Assembly (NCBI GenBank): GCA_018292915.2
Contig: JACVVK020000497.1
Location: 407,001 to 471,000 of the forward strand
Length of the DNA: 64,000 nt
Direction of reading: 5' to 3'
Source of the DNA: Batillaria attramentaria
Taxonomy: Eukaryota; Mollusca; Gastropoda; Batillariidae
Under the pieces are notes generated by a model. That model saw only the letters and a program-made list of their open reading frames with translations. It did not search any database and was not told the origin of the DNA. Every line of letters begins with the position of its first letter. The first letter of the stretch is position 1. Positions 47,619 through 60,454 of this stretch are shown piece after piece. The translations under genes were made by a program, and so were the position numbers.

Positions 47619-47960
47619 TGGTGAGCGGTGGTCTGGGGTGAGCGGTGGTCTATTGTGAGCGGTGGTCTAATAGGTAGCGCGTCGGATTTAGCCGCTGCGG
47701 TACTGAACGGCCGTCACCAATGTCATGGCGATGAAGCGTGGGTTCGAGCCCAGGTCGAGCTTGTGATATGTGATACCGGTTTTTCCTGGCTGCCGGGCTG
47801 CTCATCGGGGATTTCTCTCCGGGTTTTCCGGCTTTCCTCCCCCAGCAAAACTGTAAAAACTATAGGATAGGTATTGGGTGGCGCTGTACCGCGGCGACGC
47901 GCTTCCCCCGGGGGAGGCAGCCCGAATTTCCCGAAAGGGATAATAAAGTAGTAAAAGAAA
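47619..47960 (+). mobile_element. Third tRNA-derived SINE family, with repeated head
   Basis: The head has an A-box-like ggtctaataggtagcgcg and B box gggttcgagccc. The centre has atttctctccgggttttccg, related to the V-SINE motif. The 3' part contains cgcggcgacgcgcttccccc, gcagcccgaatttccc and an A-rich end. The first ~17 bp (gtgagcggtggtct) occur three times in tandem at 47619-47668. Confidence 0.75.
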
Positions 47961-48224
47961 GAAAGACACCACAGTCTAGTAGTACTACTGCATGTCTTGT
48001 AGATGTGAAGACGACTGTCAAGTTTTGTTGGCTGAAGGGTTGGCGTGGTTGATTTTTCCCTTGGCTGGCTGGTTCGTGGATAAGTAGGCTCGCTCATCGG
48101 TTGTATTTCTTTGTTTTTCCATGAAGTCTCGGCAAGCGCCACAAGAGTGCCATTAGTAGCAGTTTTACTCGACATTTGTGTGAAAAGTTTTATTGCTTAC
48201 TTTTTTTATTGCAATAAGCGATCG

Positions 48225-48228
<4 letters not shown>

Positions 48229-48289
<61 letters not shown>

Positions 48290-48310
48290 GAGAGAGAGAG
48301 AGAGAGAGAT
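48229..48310. repeat. (GA)n(GACA)n(GA)n microsatellite
   Basis: GA runs flank a cagacagacaga core. Confidence 0.95.
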
Positions 48311-48639
48311 CTGTACCCACAGCACATAACACACACCTCACACTATGACACTTGACCTACCATATATACAGGCCGTTATGTAAAACGTTCCAACACACAG
48401 ATGGCTCTCTCCCAGGCAACGTGCTGGAGAGAGGGCTTTTGAAGCCGTTCCTGTGTGTACTTTACCTCCAACATATTCAATTAGACTTACCTCTGCATAT
48501 TCGCTTAATATGCTTTCTCTAAAGACCTCTTAGCAGCATTCTGTGTCGGCACTGAAAGGAGACCATAGCAGAAAAAGACCGTATTGAATTGTGAGCTACT
48601 GGAATAGATTTTGTTTGCCTTATCGTATTGCATTTACTT

Positions 48640-48835
48640 AACCCTTTTGTGAGCGTGGCGACCTTCGCACTGGGGACAAAATAGGACTCACAACATGGGA
48701 GAGGTATTTTGCAGGGGAGGTCATTCCAACGCCGGAATATGATTGTGTTGACACTCATGTATGTTTGCGTAAGAGGGACACGATCAGCGATGAAGGTTCG
48801 ATGATGGTTATTCCGTTTTGTAACTGACCTCCCCC
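48640..48835 (-). pseudogene. C-terminal fragment of a LINE reverse transcriptase
   Basis: The minus frame reads HHRTFIADRVPLTQTYMSVN followed by TIIFRRWNDLPCKIP. This is the typical last module of non-LTR reverse transcriptases, where a phenylalanine-rich strand precedes R-x-W-N-x-L-P. Nothing upstream of this module is present. It is bounded by a C-rich tract and a CT/CA microsatellite at 48832-48952. Confidence 0.65.
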
Positions 48836-48874
48836 CCCCCCCCTCTCTCAAATCCCACATTTTCACCCCCCCCC

Positions 48875-48952
<78 letters not shown>
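48832..48952. repeat. poly-C, (CT)n, (CA)n compound tract
   Basis: C runs at 48832-48843, then CT and a long CA run. Confidence 0.93.
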
Positions 48953-48955
<3 letters not shown>

Positions 48956-49488
48956 GGGGTGGGGGGCTGGATGGGTGTATTGGTTGAGGGGGTTTCGCGA
49001 TAGCTCATGTGGACAAGTGCCAGTCTCGCAGTCAGACTTCAAATGCTACCATGTGTCCCGACAGAGCAAAATCCTGTACTGAACCTCTACTTAGCTGTCG
49101 CACCGTGACAACAACAACAACAACAGCAACAAAAACAAAAACAACACCAGCAGCAACAACAACGACGACAACAACAACTGCCTCTACTTCTACTACAACA
49201 TCCACCACACCGCAAAGGTTGTTTAGTCTCTCCCTCAACGCCCCCCCCCCCCCCCCACACACACACACCTCTCCTCACTCCTGCCTCCACATCGGCAATC
49301 CTTCTCCCACTTTCCTGTTAGTTTTCGGTCAGCATCGGCTTTGTTTTCACCCATCGGACAGGTGTGTAATATCGCCTGCGCTCCTTCGTGTTAATATCTA
49401 TTGTTTTCATTTCCATATCTTACATTAATTTTGTTCTTTTTTTGGCCGATTCTCTCATACCGGATGGGACGTAATGGTAACAGTACTA

Positions 49489-49910
49489 CAGCCTTCACAA
49501 AAAGTTAAGGACCACTTGCAAATATCATTCAATTTTTGTCGTGGTGGCATGCTGGTGTAGTGCTGAACATCGCTGAAACGGCGGCTTATGTAGGCAAACA
49601 AATGAGCACAGCTCATAACCAGGGATGCATTCTTTGACCTGCATCTCATTTTTGCCGTGCAGAAAGCCCCAGGTATCGCTCACTGAACACTGAAACTCGG
49701 TCTAGTTTTGCCGAAATTGCAGATTTTCACACGCTCCAAGCATGCTGTGTGACGCGCACGTGCCATCCACACAGTGGTCGCCATGTTCACTAATTACCCT
49801 TTAACCTTGCTACCGAATTCTACGGGAAAAATCTTATTCGTTTATTTTTTCTGATTTATTGAAACTGTCACCCATTATGTTGACTGGTCCTTAACTTTTT
49901 GTGAAGACTG
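49489..49910. mobile_element. Tc1/mariner-type MITE (422 bp)
   Basis: The left end is cagccttcacaaaaagttaa and the right end in reverse is cagtcttcacaaaaagttaa, giving inverted repeats of about 27 bp with one mismatch. A TA dinucleotide flanks each side (49487-49488 and 49911-49912). The CAG start, TA target and lack of an ORF fit a non-autonomous Tc1/mariner element. Confidence 0.85.
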
Positions 49911-51654
49911 TATGAACCATTCCCTTCTTTCTCAACACAAGCTGTTACGTCCGGCGTGCACCTGTCACAGAAAGGTGTGCGCTAGAAAAGCCGTATTAAC
50001 TTTTTCGCGACCATGCACCCAGTGTTTGTGCAGAGCCCTTGCATACCGTCGCCAACCACACACCCAGACCACGGGCGCTGACGCGTGAGGACACTGTTAC
50101 CAAGCACCCACAACCCATGTTATGCCCGCTCTCACTGTGGCCGCTATGCCACTTTTTCCAGTCAAAAATATTTTTCCATACAAGTGCTTATAATTGTCTT
50201 TCAAACTATACCAAACACGACGAGGAAATATCTCTTTCAAAAAAATTGCTAAAATCGGCCGGTTGGCAAGGGTTGTGCACGCACACAGTGCCTGGGTCAC
50301 GGGGGAGGGGGGATTACACAACGTGCGGTCAAGGTCGTCGACGAATTAAAATGCTTCTACTAAAAGAAGCACGTCCTACGTATCCGAAAGGTTTCACAGA
50401 AAACAGAAAAAGAACAGAAAAAGCATTTTCAGTGTGTTCTCTTGCAAATCCATGATCCATTTTGAACTCGAAAAGCCACTTTTGCGCCGGTTTTCTCTCG
50501 CAACCCGTCTTTGTTGTCGCCCTTACTTTATGGAAATAACGTGAAAACCAGCCATCCAACCAGTTTTAATGACGTGTGGTCGACCTCTGTGCACTCTCTA
50601 CAAATAGCATTGAAACAAGACGTGAATAGGAAATCCATCATCTCTCTCGCACTGGAAAACGGTGTCATAATGCAAATTCAAGCACTCCCACGAAAAAAAA
50701 AACAAAAAACCGAAACGCCCGCAAAATGCACGTAATCTTCCTACTTCCAAAAGCACTTTACAGTTTGCTACGCAATTATTTTCATTCTAAGGAAAACTTC
50801 GGACTTATTTTTCTTCGATACTGCAATCTCATCACCTTTCTAGCATTATTTCTTTTCTTTTTTTAACATTTTTCTTCTAAGGCGTGTTTTTCTACCCAAC
50901 TGACAAGAAGCAACGTTTCTGAGTGCTTTGCGCCCGCCTATATGTAGTGGATATTAATTTTGTTGGGTTTTTTGTGTGTTTTTCATTTTTCGCTTTTATT
51001 TCTTCTTCTTCTCTTGACAACATATTGCGTTAACAAGGTATCATGGAGTGCGCACCTGCGATTTTCTCATGCACCCTTCTTTGCTTATATTCTAAACAAC
51101 CGTCTTCAGCACGTCAAAAAAACAGCAAATGCTTTGTGTGTGGTGCAAATATACCACACGCAACATCAGCACAAAATGCTGCTGCCTCTTCTGTGAGGAA
51201 ACGCCTGATTCTGCAATAATGCGAATTCCGTCACGCGTTTGAAAACAAAGTTCCCAAAGCAATTTGTTTTCATGTCGCAGTATTTTTGGTACAGGTGTCC
51301 CCCCCCCCCCCCGCCAACCCCTCGCCACTCCCTCCCCTCTCCCTCCATCCCCCCCCCCCCCCCCCCCCCCACTCACCACCGCGCTCTTTTTTTTCGAATG
51401 GCCGCCGGTGGGTCAGCACCTCAAGATCAAAACTGTATAATAATAACTAATAATAATAATATAACATTCTTATATAGCGCAGTATCCCCAGGAAGTGAGC
51501 TCAACGCGCTTTGTATGACAACATCGCGCACAAAAGCTCTTAATATGAAACTTAACAAGGTTCGTATGAATGCGTGGCATATAAGAATCAGTATAAGTAG
51601 TCGACTTTTTGTCTTCTCACGACTTCGCTGCAAACCTGTATGAAGAAGGTGCAG
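49911..51654. other. Intergenic, no gene seen
   Basis: Poly-C tracts at 51300-51312 and 51349-51370. A repeat-type (TAA)n plus ttatatagcgcagtatcc segment lies at 51436-51520. No supported exon. Confidence 0.5.
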
Positions 51655-51773
51655 GCGTAAGGACACAAATGGCGTAAGGACACAAATGGCGTAAGGACAC
51701 AAATGGCGTAAGGACACAAATGGCGTAAGGACACAAATGGCGTAAGGACACAAATGGCGTAAGGACACAAATG
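51655..51773. repeat. 17-bp tandem repeat, seven copies
   Basis: gcgtaaggacacaaatg repeats exactly every 17 bp. Confidence 0.92.
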
Positions 51774-51835
51774 ACGCCTGGGATCAAGTTTGGCGTCTGC
51801 TGGAAGTACCCTGTTTTGCAAGTTTGTGGTGCTGA

Positions 51836-52235
51836 TTTGTGTTGTCACGAAGAAGCGTGATTTTCGTGATTTTTATACTTGGTAGGGCAAGGTGCATGCC
51901 AGGGGACAGCAAGAGGAAGCAAGCTACCAGTCAAGCTGGGACTTTTTGCGCAAGATAGAGGAAAAGTTGACGTGAGCGGATTTAGGTGAAGTGGCTTCCT
52001 GTCCTAAACAGAAAGTAGTCTAGCATTATTCAAGTGAGGCCTGAGCGGAAAGAAGACATTCATTTAAAAAACAAACAAACAAACAACAACAACAACAACA
52101 ACAACAAAAAACTCCTGTCAGGTGCGTACCCTTGAATGGTCTGTACATGGTAATTCGTGTATCTAGATTAAAGCACTTTTAGGGGTGACTATGATGCCTG
52201 AGGCTAATAGGGAATATACAGGCGTTTTGAGGCTA
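51836..52235 (+). repeat. Dispersed repeat C, copy 2
   Basis: Matches 20764-21095 in order. It is longer because of an inserted (CAA)n stretch near 52075-52105 and an extra ~30 bp. Confidence 0.75.
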
Positions 52236-53387
52236 AATGCATTTGTCGTCTTTTACCTGCATGAACTATCGACTCAAACAGCACACGTCAGACCAGCGCC
52301 TGTTTTTCGGACACGAGTACAAGCGTACTTACCCACCTGTGTGATTGTACACAGACCGTCCTTTATGATTTATGGATACAGCGGTCACGCAGTTCATTGT
52401 GCTCGAGTGTGTTCCACATAGAAATATCTACCTGGTTGGATCGCGGTCTGACATAAACACCGTCACATGTAGCCTTCGTAATCAGCTTAAAAGCAAACAG
52501 AATGGGCCGGTATTGTGTATTCACTATTCTGAATCACTGTGTGAGTGTTTACTGTCTCTCACAATAATCGTTTCTGTGTGCTTGGGTCGGGTACACTCAA
52601 GCTCATTCAATACAGTTCTGACTGTGTCGTAAGGGTTGAAATATGCAAAAAGCTTCATTTGATAACATGACTTCTGTACAGAATAGTAACAAAGGCGTCA
52701 CTAAAGCTGAAAACATGCGCTCGATCAGGTCGATTTCAAAGTAGGGGAAGTAAGTAAAGCTGACAGCGCTACCTAGATCCGTCATCTCCCCCTAGGAGGT
52801 AAATTAGGGTTCTGTGAATGGTGAGATGCCCTTAGATCTGTTAGATGTTTCAGAAACATGCTGTCACCGGCTACTGCGTTTTGGCTTCAGTCAGCTCAAC
52901 GTAAAGCCTGCTCCTAACTGGCGAAACACACATGTACACATCACAGTCGTTGCGCTCGGTGTGTCTAATAACTACAAAACTGATTGAAGATGCACTGTCC
53001 GCCATGTTTGCGCGCCGGGTGACGTAGTCAGTACTGCCAATCAGAATCTGTTGTGGAAACCACAGTCACAGTTGTGGCTGTTTGAAATCCAGGTTGCTGT
53101 GAGGACGCCACAGCGGCGGAAACCCCCCAAATCACAACTGTGTCACAACTGTGGACAGCACTGTGGCGCTCCGCAGTGCCCAGTTACATGTATTTGTGTA
53201 TGCCTTAGTGGTGTCATGTTAGACACCAGCACAACAGCTCCCGGAACGACCTGTTAGCCAACAAATCTTAAAAACTGGGGCCTTTAAAACAAATAAACCA
53301 AAACCAGAACTCAAAATGCACGCATCATCCGTCACCCTGCAGTTTTTGGTATTATTATTTACCCACAAACGTTCCTGATAAATCCCG
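52236..53387. other. Intergenic, no gene seen
   Basis: Unique-looking DNA; nothing with both an exon-like frame and splice sites was found. Confidence 0.45.
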
Positions 53388-53508
53388 TGAGTTCGTACCC
53401 CGGCTGGGGCCAAATATTTGTGCTGGCTTTTTCATCGTTGCCCCGTCTTTGATATCACCCTATGTGGTGGAAAAGGACGTTAAACCCCCAAACACCCACC
53501 CACCCACC
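53388..53508 (+). mobile_element. tRNA-derived SINE, 5'-truncated at the B box
   Basis: It begins at cgtgagttcgtaccccgg and continues through the core to ggtggaaaaggacgttaaac and a CACC tail. Confidence 0.85.
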
Positions 53509-53847
53509 CCACGAGTTGAGGGGTTGTCCCTACTCGATCATTCCATGATATGGGGCGGCTGTGTTTATGCCTGTACATGTCTGTATGTCTATATTATATA
53601 TACGTGTGTAGACACAGCTATACACAGCACGCGTGTACATAGGGTCTGAGTTAACATGCCAAGCACGTTGTGCAAACAGTTGATCCCCATTGTATCGATG
53701 GACCACGATCGACAGCCTGCATAAAGAAACCCCAGTTCACAGGGCCTGGAGATGTGTTCAGCCTTTCCCATAAGAAGTCTCCCGACCCCCTCCCGCCACC
53801 CCCCCCCCTCCACCCCCCTTAGGGTCACTCTTGTAGTGGGGTCGGTA

Positions 53848-54560
53848 AAGTCACTATATGTTTGTCAGTCATACAACAACGCTGTGGAAATCTTGTCATC
53901 GGGTGGGCTTAATTCGTGCATCAGTATCAGTCACTTGGGTCACAATACTAGCGTTTAAAGCTTAATCCGTACATCAGAAACAGTCACTTGAGTCACAATA
54001 CTAGCGTTTAAAGCTTAATCCGTACAGCAGAAACAGTCACTTGGGTCACGATACTAGCGTTTAAAGCTTAATCCGTACAGCAGAAACAGTCACTTGGGTC
54101 ACGATACTAGCGTTTAAAGGTTAATCCGTACAGCAGAAACAGTCACTTGGATCACGATACTAGCGTTTAAAGCTTAATCCGTACAGCAGAAACAGTCACT
54201 TGGGTCACGATACTGGCGTTTAAAGCTTAATCCGTACAGCAGAAACAGTCACTTGGGTCACGATACTAGCGTTTAAAGGTTAATCCGTACAGCAGAAACA
54301 GTCACTTGGGTCACGATACTAGCGTTTAAAGCTTAATCCGTACAGCAGAAACAGTCACTTGAGTCACAATACTAGCGTTTAAAGCTTAATCCGTACAGCA
54401 GAATCAGTCACTTGAGTCACAATACTAGCGTTTAAAGCTTAATCCGTACAGCAGAAACAGTCACTTGGGTCACAATACTAGCGTTTAAAGCTTAATCCGT
54501 ACATCAGAATCAGTCACTCGAGTCACAATACTAGCATTTGAAGCCATTGTGGTGAGTGTA
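53848..54560 (+). repeat. Dispersed repeat D with internal 53-bp minisatellite (about 11 units)
   Basis: Units cttaatccgtacagcagaaa followed by cagtcacttgggtcac and tagcgtttaaag repeat every 53 bp from 53961. The outer parts match the unexpanded copy at 6836-6966. Confidence 0.9.
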
Positions 54561-54770
54561 ATGTTGATGCAAAGATTTGTATGGGTCGTCAGACCGAAGC
54601 AAAGTCACTGCCCCTCTCAGTGTCTCTGCTTGTCTGTCTCTCTTCTGAAAATCCTGAGTCTCAAGACTTCCAAACCTGGATTCGTTCATCTCAATCAGTT
54701 TTTAATCGCAGTGAGACTGGCATGGCGTACATTTTAAACTTGTCTGTGTCTAGACCTACTCTAAAATTAT

Positions 54771-54950
54771 CGGTGGCCATTACGCGTAAAGCCTAGTGAT
54801 AAATTTTGATATTACATTTATGTGCATTTTCAGCCTGCATGTCTCTCCTTTGATATTCGGTGGCCATTACGCGTAAAGCCTAGTGATAAATTTTGATATT
54901 ACATTTATGTGCATTTTCAGCCTGCATGTCTCTCCTTTGATATTCGGTGG
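54771..54950. repeat. 87-bp tandem duplication
   Basis: cggtggccattacgcgtaaa through cctttgatatt occurs twice, and a third unit starts at 54945. Confidence 0.9.
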
Positions 54951-54981
54951 CCACAACCCCCCAAAGCATGATACATCAATT

Positions 54982-55017
<36 letters not shown>

Positions 55018-55419
55018 TTAAGCGTCTTATCTTATCATACATGAGCTCTACGCGCTGAACAAAAAATATAAATACAACAGAAATAAATAACACTATAAAA
55101 CAAAGTAAAATCTGAACACACAAACGTGAATACACACCGACAAATATACATTCAAAAACACTCAAAAACAAATACATATATACATAAGGGGGAGAGGGGG
55201 TAGGCGGGGGGGGGGGGGGGGCGGTATAACTGACAATATCATGTCATGTAATTCCGATATCGTTGTGCATGTTGAATCTCTCTCTTTCTCTCTCTTTTTT
55301 TTTTCTTTTTCCTCTTTCTTAATTTTTCAGTAGTATTAGCTCATGTAGTGTAGCAACGGCAAGTTTTAAAATTGGTATGAATATGCCTGTAACTTCTACC
55401 GTTGTAAAATAAAGGTTCT

Positions 55420-55432
55420 TGTTCTTGTTCTT

Positions 55433-55480
<48 letters not shown>

Positions 55481-55483
55481 CCC
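55420..55483. repeat. (TTCTTG)n then (CT)n(CA)n tract
   Basis: taaaataaaggttcttgttc precedes it. This resembles a LINE-type 3' end with a short repeated tail, but no upstream coding part is visible. Confidence 0.7.
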
Positions 55484-56557
55484 TCCCCCCTTCCGTCTCT
55501 CACTGCGACTGACGAGAGACACAGTTGAGTGAATCCTAACCACCCGTCCAACTGAAGCTCATCATTTAGCACGAGCACCGCTAAAACCCACTGGGAATCA
55601 TTCTCCTCCCACACGGAAGCCCTATCCGCGATACCTGTTCCGTACTCAGTCGCTTCCATAGCGCATCCAGCCGTTTAAATCGCCGCTGCCGCATGCCGCC
55701 GGTGGGGTTGCTGTCGTAGTAGCCGCTCTTGCCTCGCCTTTTCGTGATATCGAGCTGCAGCGCTGGAAATGATAAGCTATGCGCTGTTGCTGCTGCTACT
55801 GGAATAAGCTGTGATGTTTTCAGTCTCAGTCGGTCTTCGCTGAGCCGCTAGGGACAAAGATGTTGAAAGGATGGTGTGATGATCTTACCACAGAATAGTC
55901 CTACCAATTAGCATAAAAGTCTCGAGATACAGGGGCTGGTTATTGCCTGGTATTAACCTGTTCTCTGGGGAGACGCTTTTGATAAAGCGCGCATCAGGTG
56001 TAGAACCCTCAGACCTGCTACAAACACAGACGGAAGAAACGGAAAAGTCTTTGAACGCTTAGGTGCATAAGGTATAATTATGCAGCTGAAATATGACGCA
56101 GTATACTGAATCAGTGCAGGTAAAAGGTGACTGACCAGAAACATGTGTGATCTCTTGGAGAGACAGACACAAGGGTAAAAGTCGGTGACACAAACAGATT
56201 AGCAAGGAATGCAATCAGCACAGATGTCGCGAAAAGAAGAGTGAATGACTATGCAGCCGCACTGAACACATATGTAAGGGGTGTTTGCTTGTTTGTTTGT
56301 TTGTTTGTTTGTTTGTTTGCGAATTTAAACGTCCTGTTTTACCACGTAATTCTTGGATAATTGGCTAAAAGACATGGCGACGAAGAAACATTCTGGTTTT
56401 TACCCTGAAGCGGGATTCAAAGAAAAATGGTGGATGAAACCCAAGAATACATAGGAATGTGACATGTAACTTGTAGATACATCAATCCATTCATTAAAAA
56501 AAAAGAAAAAAGAGAGAGACGGAGAGAACAATGGAGCAGAAATAATAAAAAAATGCA

Positions 56558-56642
56558 TTCATGTGAGGGAGTGTGTCGGAGTGACATTCATGTGAGGGAG
56601 TGTGTCGGAGTGACATTCATGTGAGGGAGTGTGTCGGAGTGA
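56558..56642. repeat. 29-bp repeat, three copies
   Basis: attcatgtgagggagtgtgt followed by cggagtgac is repeated. Confidence 0.88.
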
Positions 56643-56819
56643 CGAAAGGTGACAAAAGAAAAACAAAAGTAAACTGAAGGGCCCAGGCAGTGTGGAAAAA
56701 GAGTGAAAGAAAGAAGGAATGGACGAATAAAACTGATGAAGAGCTTGTAGTGAACGAAAGACGGTGCCTATCGTAAAAGCAGAAACCTTGAATGTGGAGA
56801 AGAGTGAACGAAAGTAGAA

Positions 56820-57045
56820 ACGAACGAATGGATGGAAGTGAAAAAGAATGAACTAACGCAGAACTGAACGAATGACTGAATGTGAACTGAAGGGAGTGAA
56901 CGGAAGTAGAACTGACAAACGACTCGAATGACTGAATGTGAACTGAAGGGAGTGAACGGAAGTAGAACTGACAAACGACTCGAATGGCTGAATGTGAAAA
57001 AAAAGAGTGAACGAAAGTAGAAACGAACGAATGGTTGAATGTGGA
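56820..57045. repeat. 56-bp repeat, two good and some diverged copies
   Basis: ctgaatgtgaactgaaggga ... gacaaacgactcgaatg starts at 56876, 56932 and 56988. Flanking DNA is a decayed version with gaacgaatgg-type pieces. Confidence 0.82.
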
Positions 57046-57220
57046 GAACAGTACAGAACCATCTCGTACCACTAAAACGGAGATCCACCTTCCGGCTAAA
57101 ACGTGGCACACGTACATACATGCATGGTGTGTAGAGTGTGTAATACCCCCCCCCCCCCCCGCCCCATACACACACAAATTCAAATGATTAAAACACTTGA
57201 GGTTAGTAATTGCTTCAATG

Positions 57221-57317
57221 ACAGGTGGCTGTATAGCTTTTTATGTTCCACCACGGAACTGAACAGAAACAGGTGGCTGTATAGCTTTTTATGTTCCAAC
57301 ACGGAACTGAACAGAAA
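57221..57317. repeat. 48-bp duplication
   Basis: acaggtggctgtatagcttt ... aactgaacagaa occurs twice in a row. Confidence 0.88.
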
Positions 57318-58319
57318 CCCGGCAGCGGATCAGTAACAGTGAAGAATCGATAGTGGAAATCACAGAAGCCGGACCGTGAAACCTCGCGCCGGGCGGCGTG
57401 AAGATCTAAAGACATCTGTGTTTATATTGACTGACCTCAACCGGTACACTGAGTCTATCGCGCGTGGCGCATGCACCGAACCGTTGATTCATTGAACTGG
57501 CCCGTCGCGGCGGATACACGTGGATGGCGGTGGCCCGGGCAGGTATGGCCGGAGTTTGCACTCTGTGTGGTGGCAACATCCATGTATCAAAACTCTCTCA
57601 CCTGTAGAAATCTCAAGCCTATAGCCGCGAGAAGCCGATACGGTTAGCGCCTGCATTCTGCGAAACTCAGGCACGCCAGTGTACGGGATTGCGGGAACGG
57701 GGAAAAAAAACTTGTCTTAGACAAACACCTAGCGGCATGAAACTGAAGAGGATGGAACAACAACTGCAGCAGCAGCCGCCCAGCAGAGGCAGGAACAGCT
57801 CTCAGCCTTGAGGGAGGAACTGACTAAAGGCTGGATTGATCGGACTGGAGGCGTTACCGCACGGAGTTTTCCTCCCACCACGCCGAGTGCACTGTTTTGT
57901 AGCACTTGGCTGAGGTCAGTTTTGTTTGAACCGAAGCCACAATCCGGCGTACGAGCGCCTACGGTCGGGCGGTGTTGGCGGTGCGTGATCTAAAAGCGGG
58001 TTTTAATATTTCAACAGGGCCGTGTTGTAGCTCTATCATCATGTGTGGGACAGATCAGTGTAACTGTGACTGAGGGGGGTAGCCGGGTCATCCATGAACG
58101 ATGGATGCTGTGATCTGGCCTAGTGTGGAGTGACGGAGACAGTAGTCGTCTGAGACTGTGATAGACGCCTGTCAGTTGCACTACGGAGCAGAAATTGACG
58201 CAACGTTCAGTCGCACTGACTGAAACTGATGCGACGTCCAGGTGCACTAACTGAAACTTACGCGACGTTCAGCGGTTTTGGCGTGGGCCAAGTCAGCGAG
58301 AAACCGGCGATAGCAACTG

Positions 58320-58388
58320 AGCCAGTTAGTCAGTCAGTCAGTCAGTCAGCCAGCCAGTCAGTCAGCCAGCCAGTCAGTCAGTCAGTGT
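58320..58388. repeat. (GTCA)n / (GCCA) microsatellite
   Basis: cagtcagtcagccagccagt-type units. Confidence 0.9.
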
Positions 58389-59249
58389 GTGCAAGTGTTA
58401 TTCAAGCCACCACTCGGCATTGCAACTTGAACCTCTTGTTCTCCGCTGTTCAACAGGGTAAAACTGTGTCTTCAGATATCAACTTTCAAAGCCTTTTTCA
58501 CAGGCTGATCAAAAGGCGGTGAGCTAACCAGCGACCACGACAGTCACTGCAGCTCAGACTCAGTGGACTAAAGTTGTCTTTCAGTGACAGATATTCAGCA
58601 GTGACAAAGACCACGAAACAATAGCATGATCGGCATCAGCTGGCGGCAACATCACAGACAGACGCCGGACACGTGGGACTAGGTATCTTGTCATTTCTAG
58701 CCTGCCATCTCAACCAGATTCGATTTGTCTTCTGGTCATAGATCGCGACTCGCTGCTGCGTGCCTCCTACATGCAGTGTGCGCCACACACACCGGGCCAC
58801 ACTGAAGCTAACCTGGGAGTCGCTGATCGTGTGTTGAGAGAGGACCGCGACGAACAGAGATAGAGAGAGAGAGAGAGGGCGAGAGAGAGCGAGAGTAAGT
58901 GTGTGAGCGCTTAGTGACAGACAGCGTCTGTGGATACAGTCTGTGTGTGTGTGTGTGTGTGTGTGTTTTAGTTCGGGCCAAGCCGGGACCGACCCCCCTA
59001 AAGGACTTGGGCTTACGGGCAAGGCCGGCACCGTACGCCGAACAAGCAGGGTGGGTGATACACGTACATACACACACAACACGTTGTGGCGACTGACAGT
59101 ATACTGTCAACACTTCGGCCTGCCGCCGGCGCACGATCCAGCGACTATGCTGTTAGACCTGTTCTGTTCCGATCACAGGGTGACAGTTCGCGGTCTGTCC
59201 AAATTCCACTCTGCTATTGCTTCGGGCTCAGCCCAGTACCTGTGAGTGA

Positions 59250-59368
59250 CTAAACTGATAAGCTCTAGATGTTGGAGTCAGTACCTTCACCTGTAAACCT
59301 CCAACACTGACGCCGGGCCGCCAAACACTGCGGTGGCTTCGAGGGAGGACACGGTTGGATGACACAGG
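59250..59368 (+). other. Possible noncoding first exon/donor for the plus-strand gene
   Basis: The stretch ends in GATGACACAG/gtaagaaag, a strong donor consensus on the same strand as the exon at 63156. No open frame accompanies it. It could be the end of a 5' untranslated exon, or a chance match. There is no direct support for transcription. Confidence 0.2.
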
Positions 59369-60454
59369 TAAGAAAGCTCAGAATTGATCGTGCTCGTCTC
59401 ACACCACGTGGTTGCTGTTGACTAGTGACAACATTGTTAGCGATGTACAGAGTTGGTGCTAATACTGACGCCTTAAAACAGTTGATTAAAACATAGCATA
59501 TCTGCTACGCTAGCATACATGCTCTCAGGCCTTAGCAATGCTGTTCGTTTGGCTTCGTGTATCAGTGGGCGGTAACCGTAGTTGTTGAAGTTCGTTATTG
59601 ACTAAGTGACCCCCAGCTGTGTCTGGCTGTGTGGTCTGTACAGTGATATCAGGGTATTGCCGCCACTGTCACAGCCTTGATCACAAAGAAAATACAGCCA
59701 CAGTTCCGTTCACGAAGCGTGTAATCTACATTGACTTCTCTTTTGTCATAATAATAATAATACATCATATTTATAAGGCGCCCGTCTCTGAAAAGCAGAC
59801 TCAGAGCGCACACACCCACACACACACCACACCACACACACACACACACACACATGAACATGTCATCACCTCTTCGTGCATATTTACGCTACGGCTTGGC
59901 AGTCAGGCTTTAGGCGGGCTGGGATGAAGGAGGGGGGGGGGGGCAGTTTCATATTTACGGTAAGTCCAGGCAGTGAGACAGTGAATGGGGGTACGGGGTA
60001 GGTAGTGTGGGCGTTACACGGCTGTTTAATATTTCGATTTATGTATCATTTCCTTGTGATAACCCTTACCCCTAAATAACGGAAACAAATTACATGTAGT
60101 ACCCTTCCTGCATTGATTGTACATGTCATTGTACATGGCCTGTTTACTACTCGACCCCACACTGACACTGTCTGCTTTGTTGAATATGTTTTTTATGGTA
60201 GGGTAGGGCCATAACGGCTTCTAGTCTTGTTTATCCAGGGGATAGTTTAATGCCGGGAGAGGGCTTGGGGAGCATACCTGGAGGTGTTTCTTCCCCTACG
60301 TGCTTGCACACCCCACCGTTCGCCGAGTATTGTCAGGAAAGATATAGATGATGTTCTGATTACTTTCAAGCATTGCTTTGCTCGGTTGTAATAGGCCTAC
60401 ATGTTGGTATTCGTATAGCCATCCGTCAACAAAGTGCCTGTCCAGCTCTCACGT

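Noticed and set aside
50039..50455. 138-codon plus frame
   Set aside because: No domain, no splice context and no start context; consistent with chance.
56318..56420. Decayed minus-strand SINE (tttaaacgtcctgttttacc)
   Set aside because: Similarity is suggestive, but too many differences to annotate with confidence.
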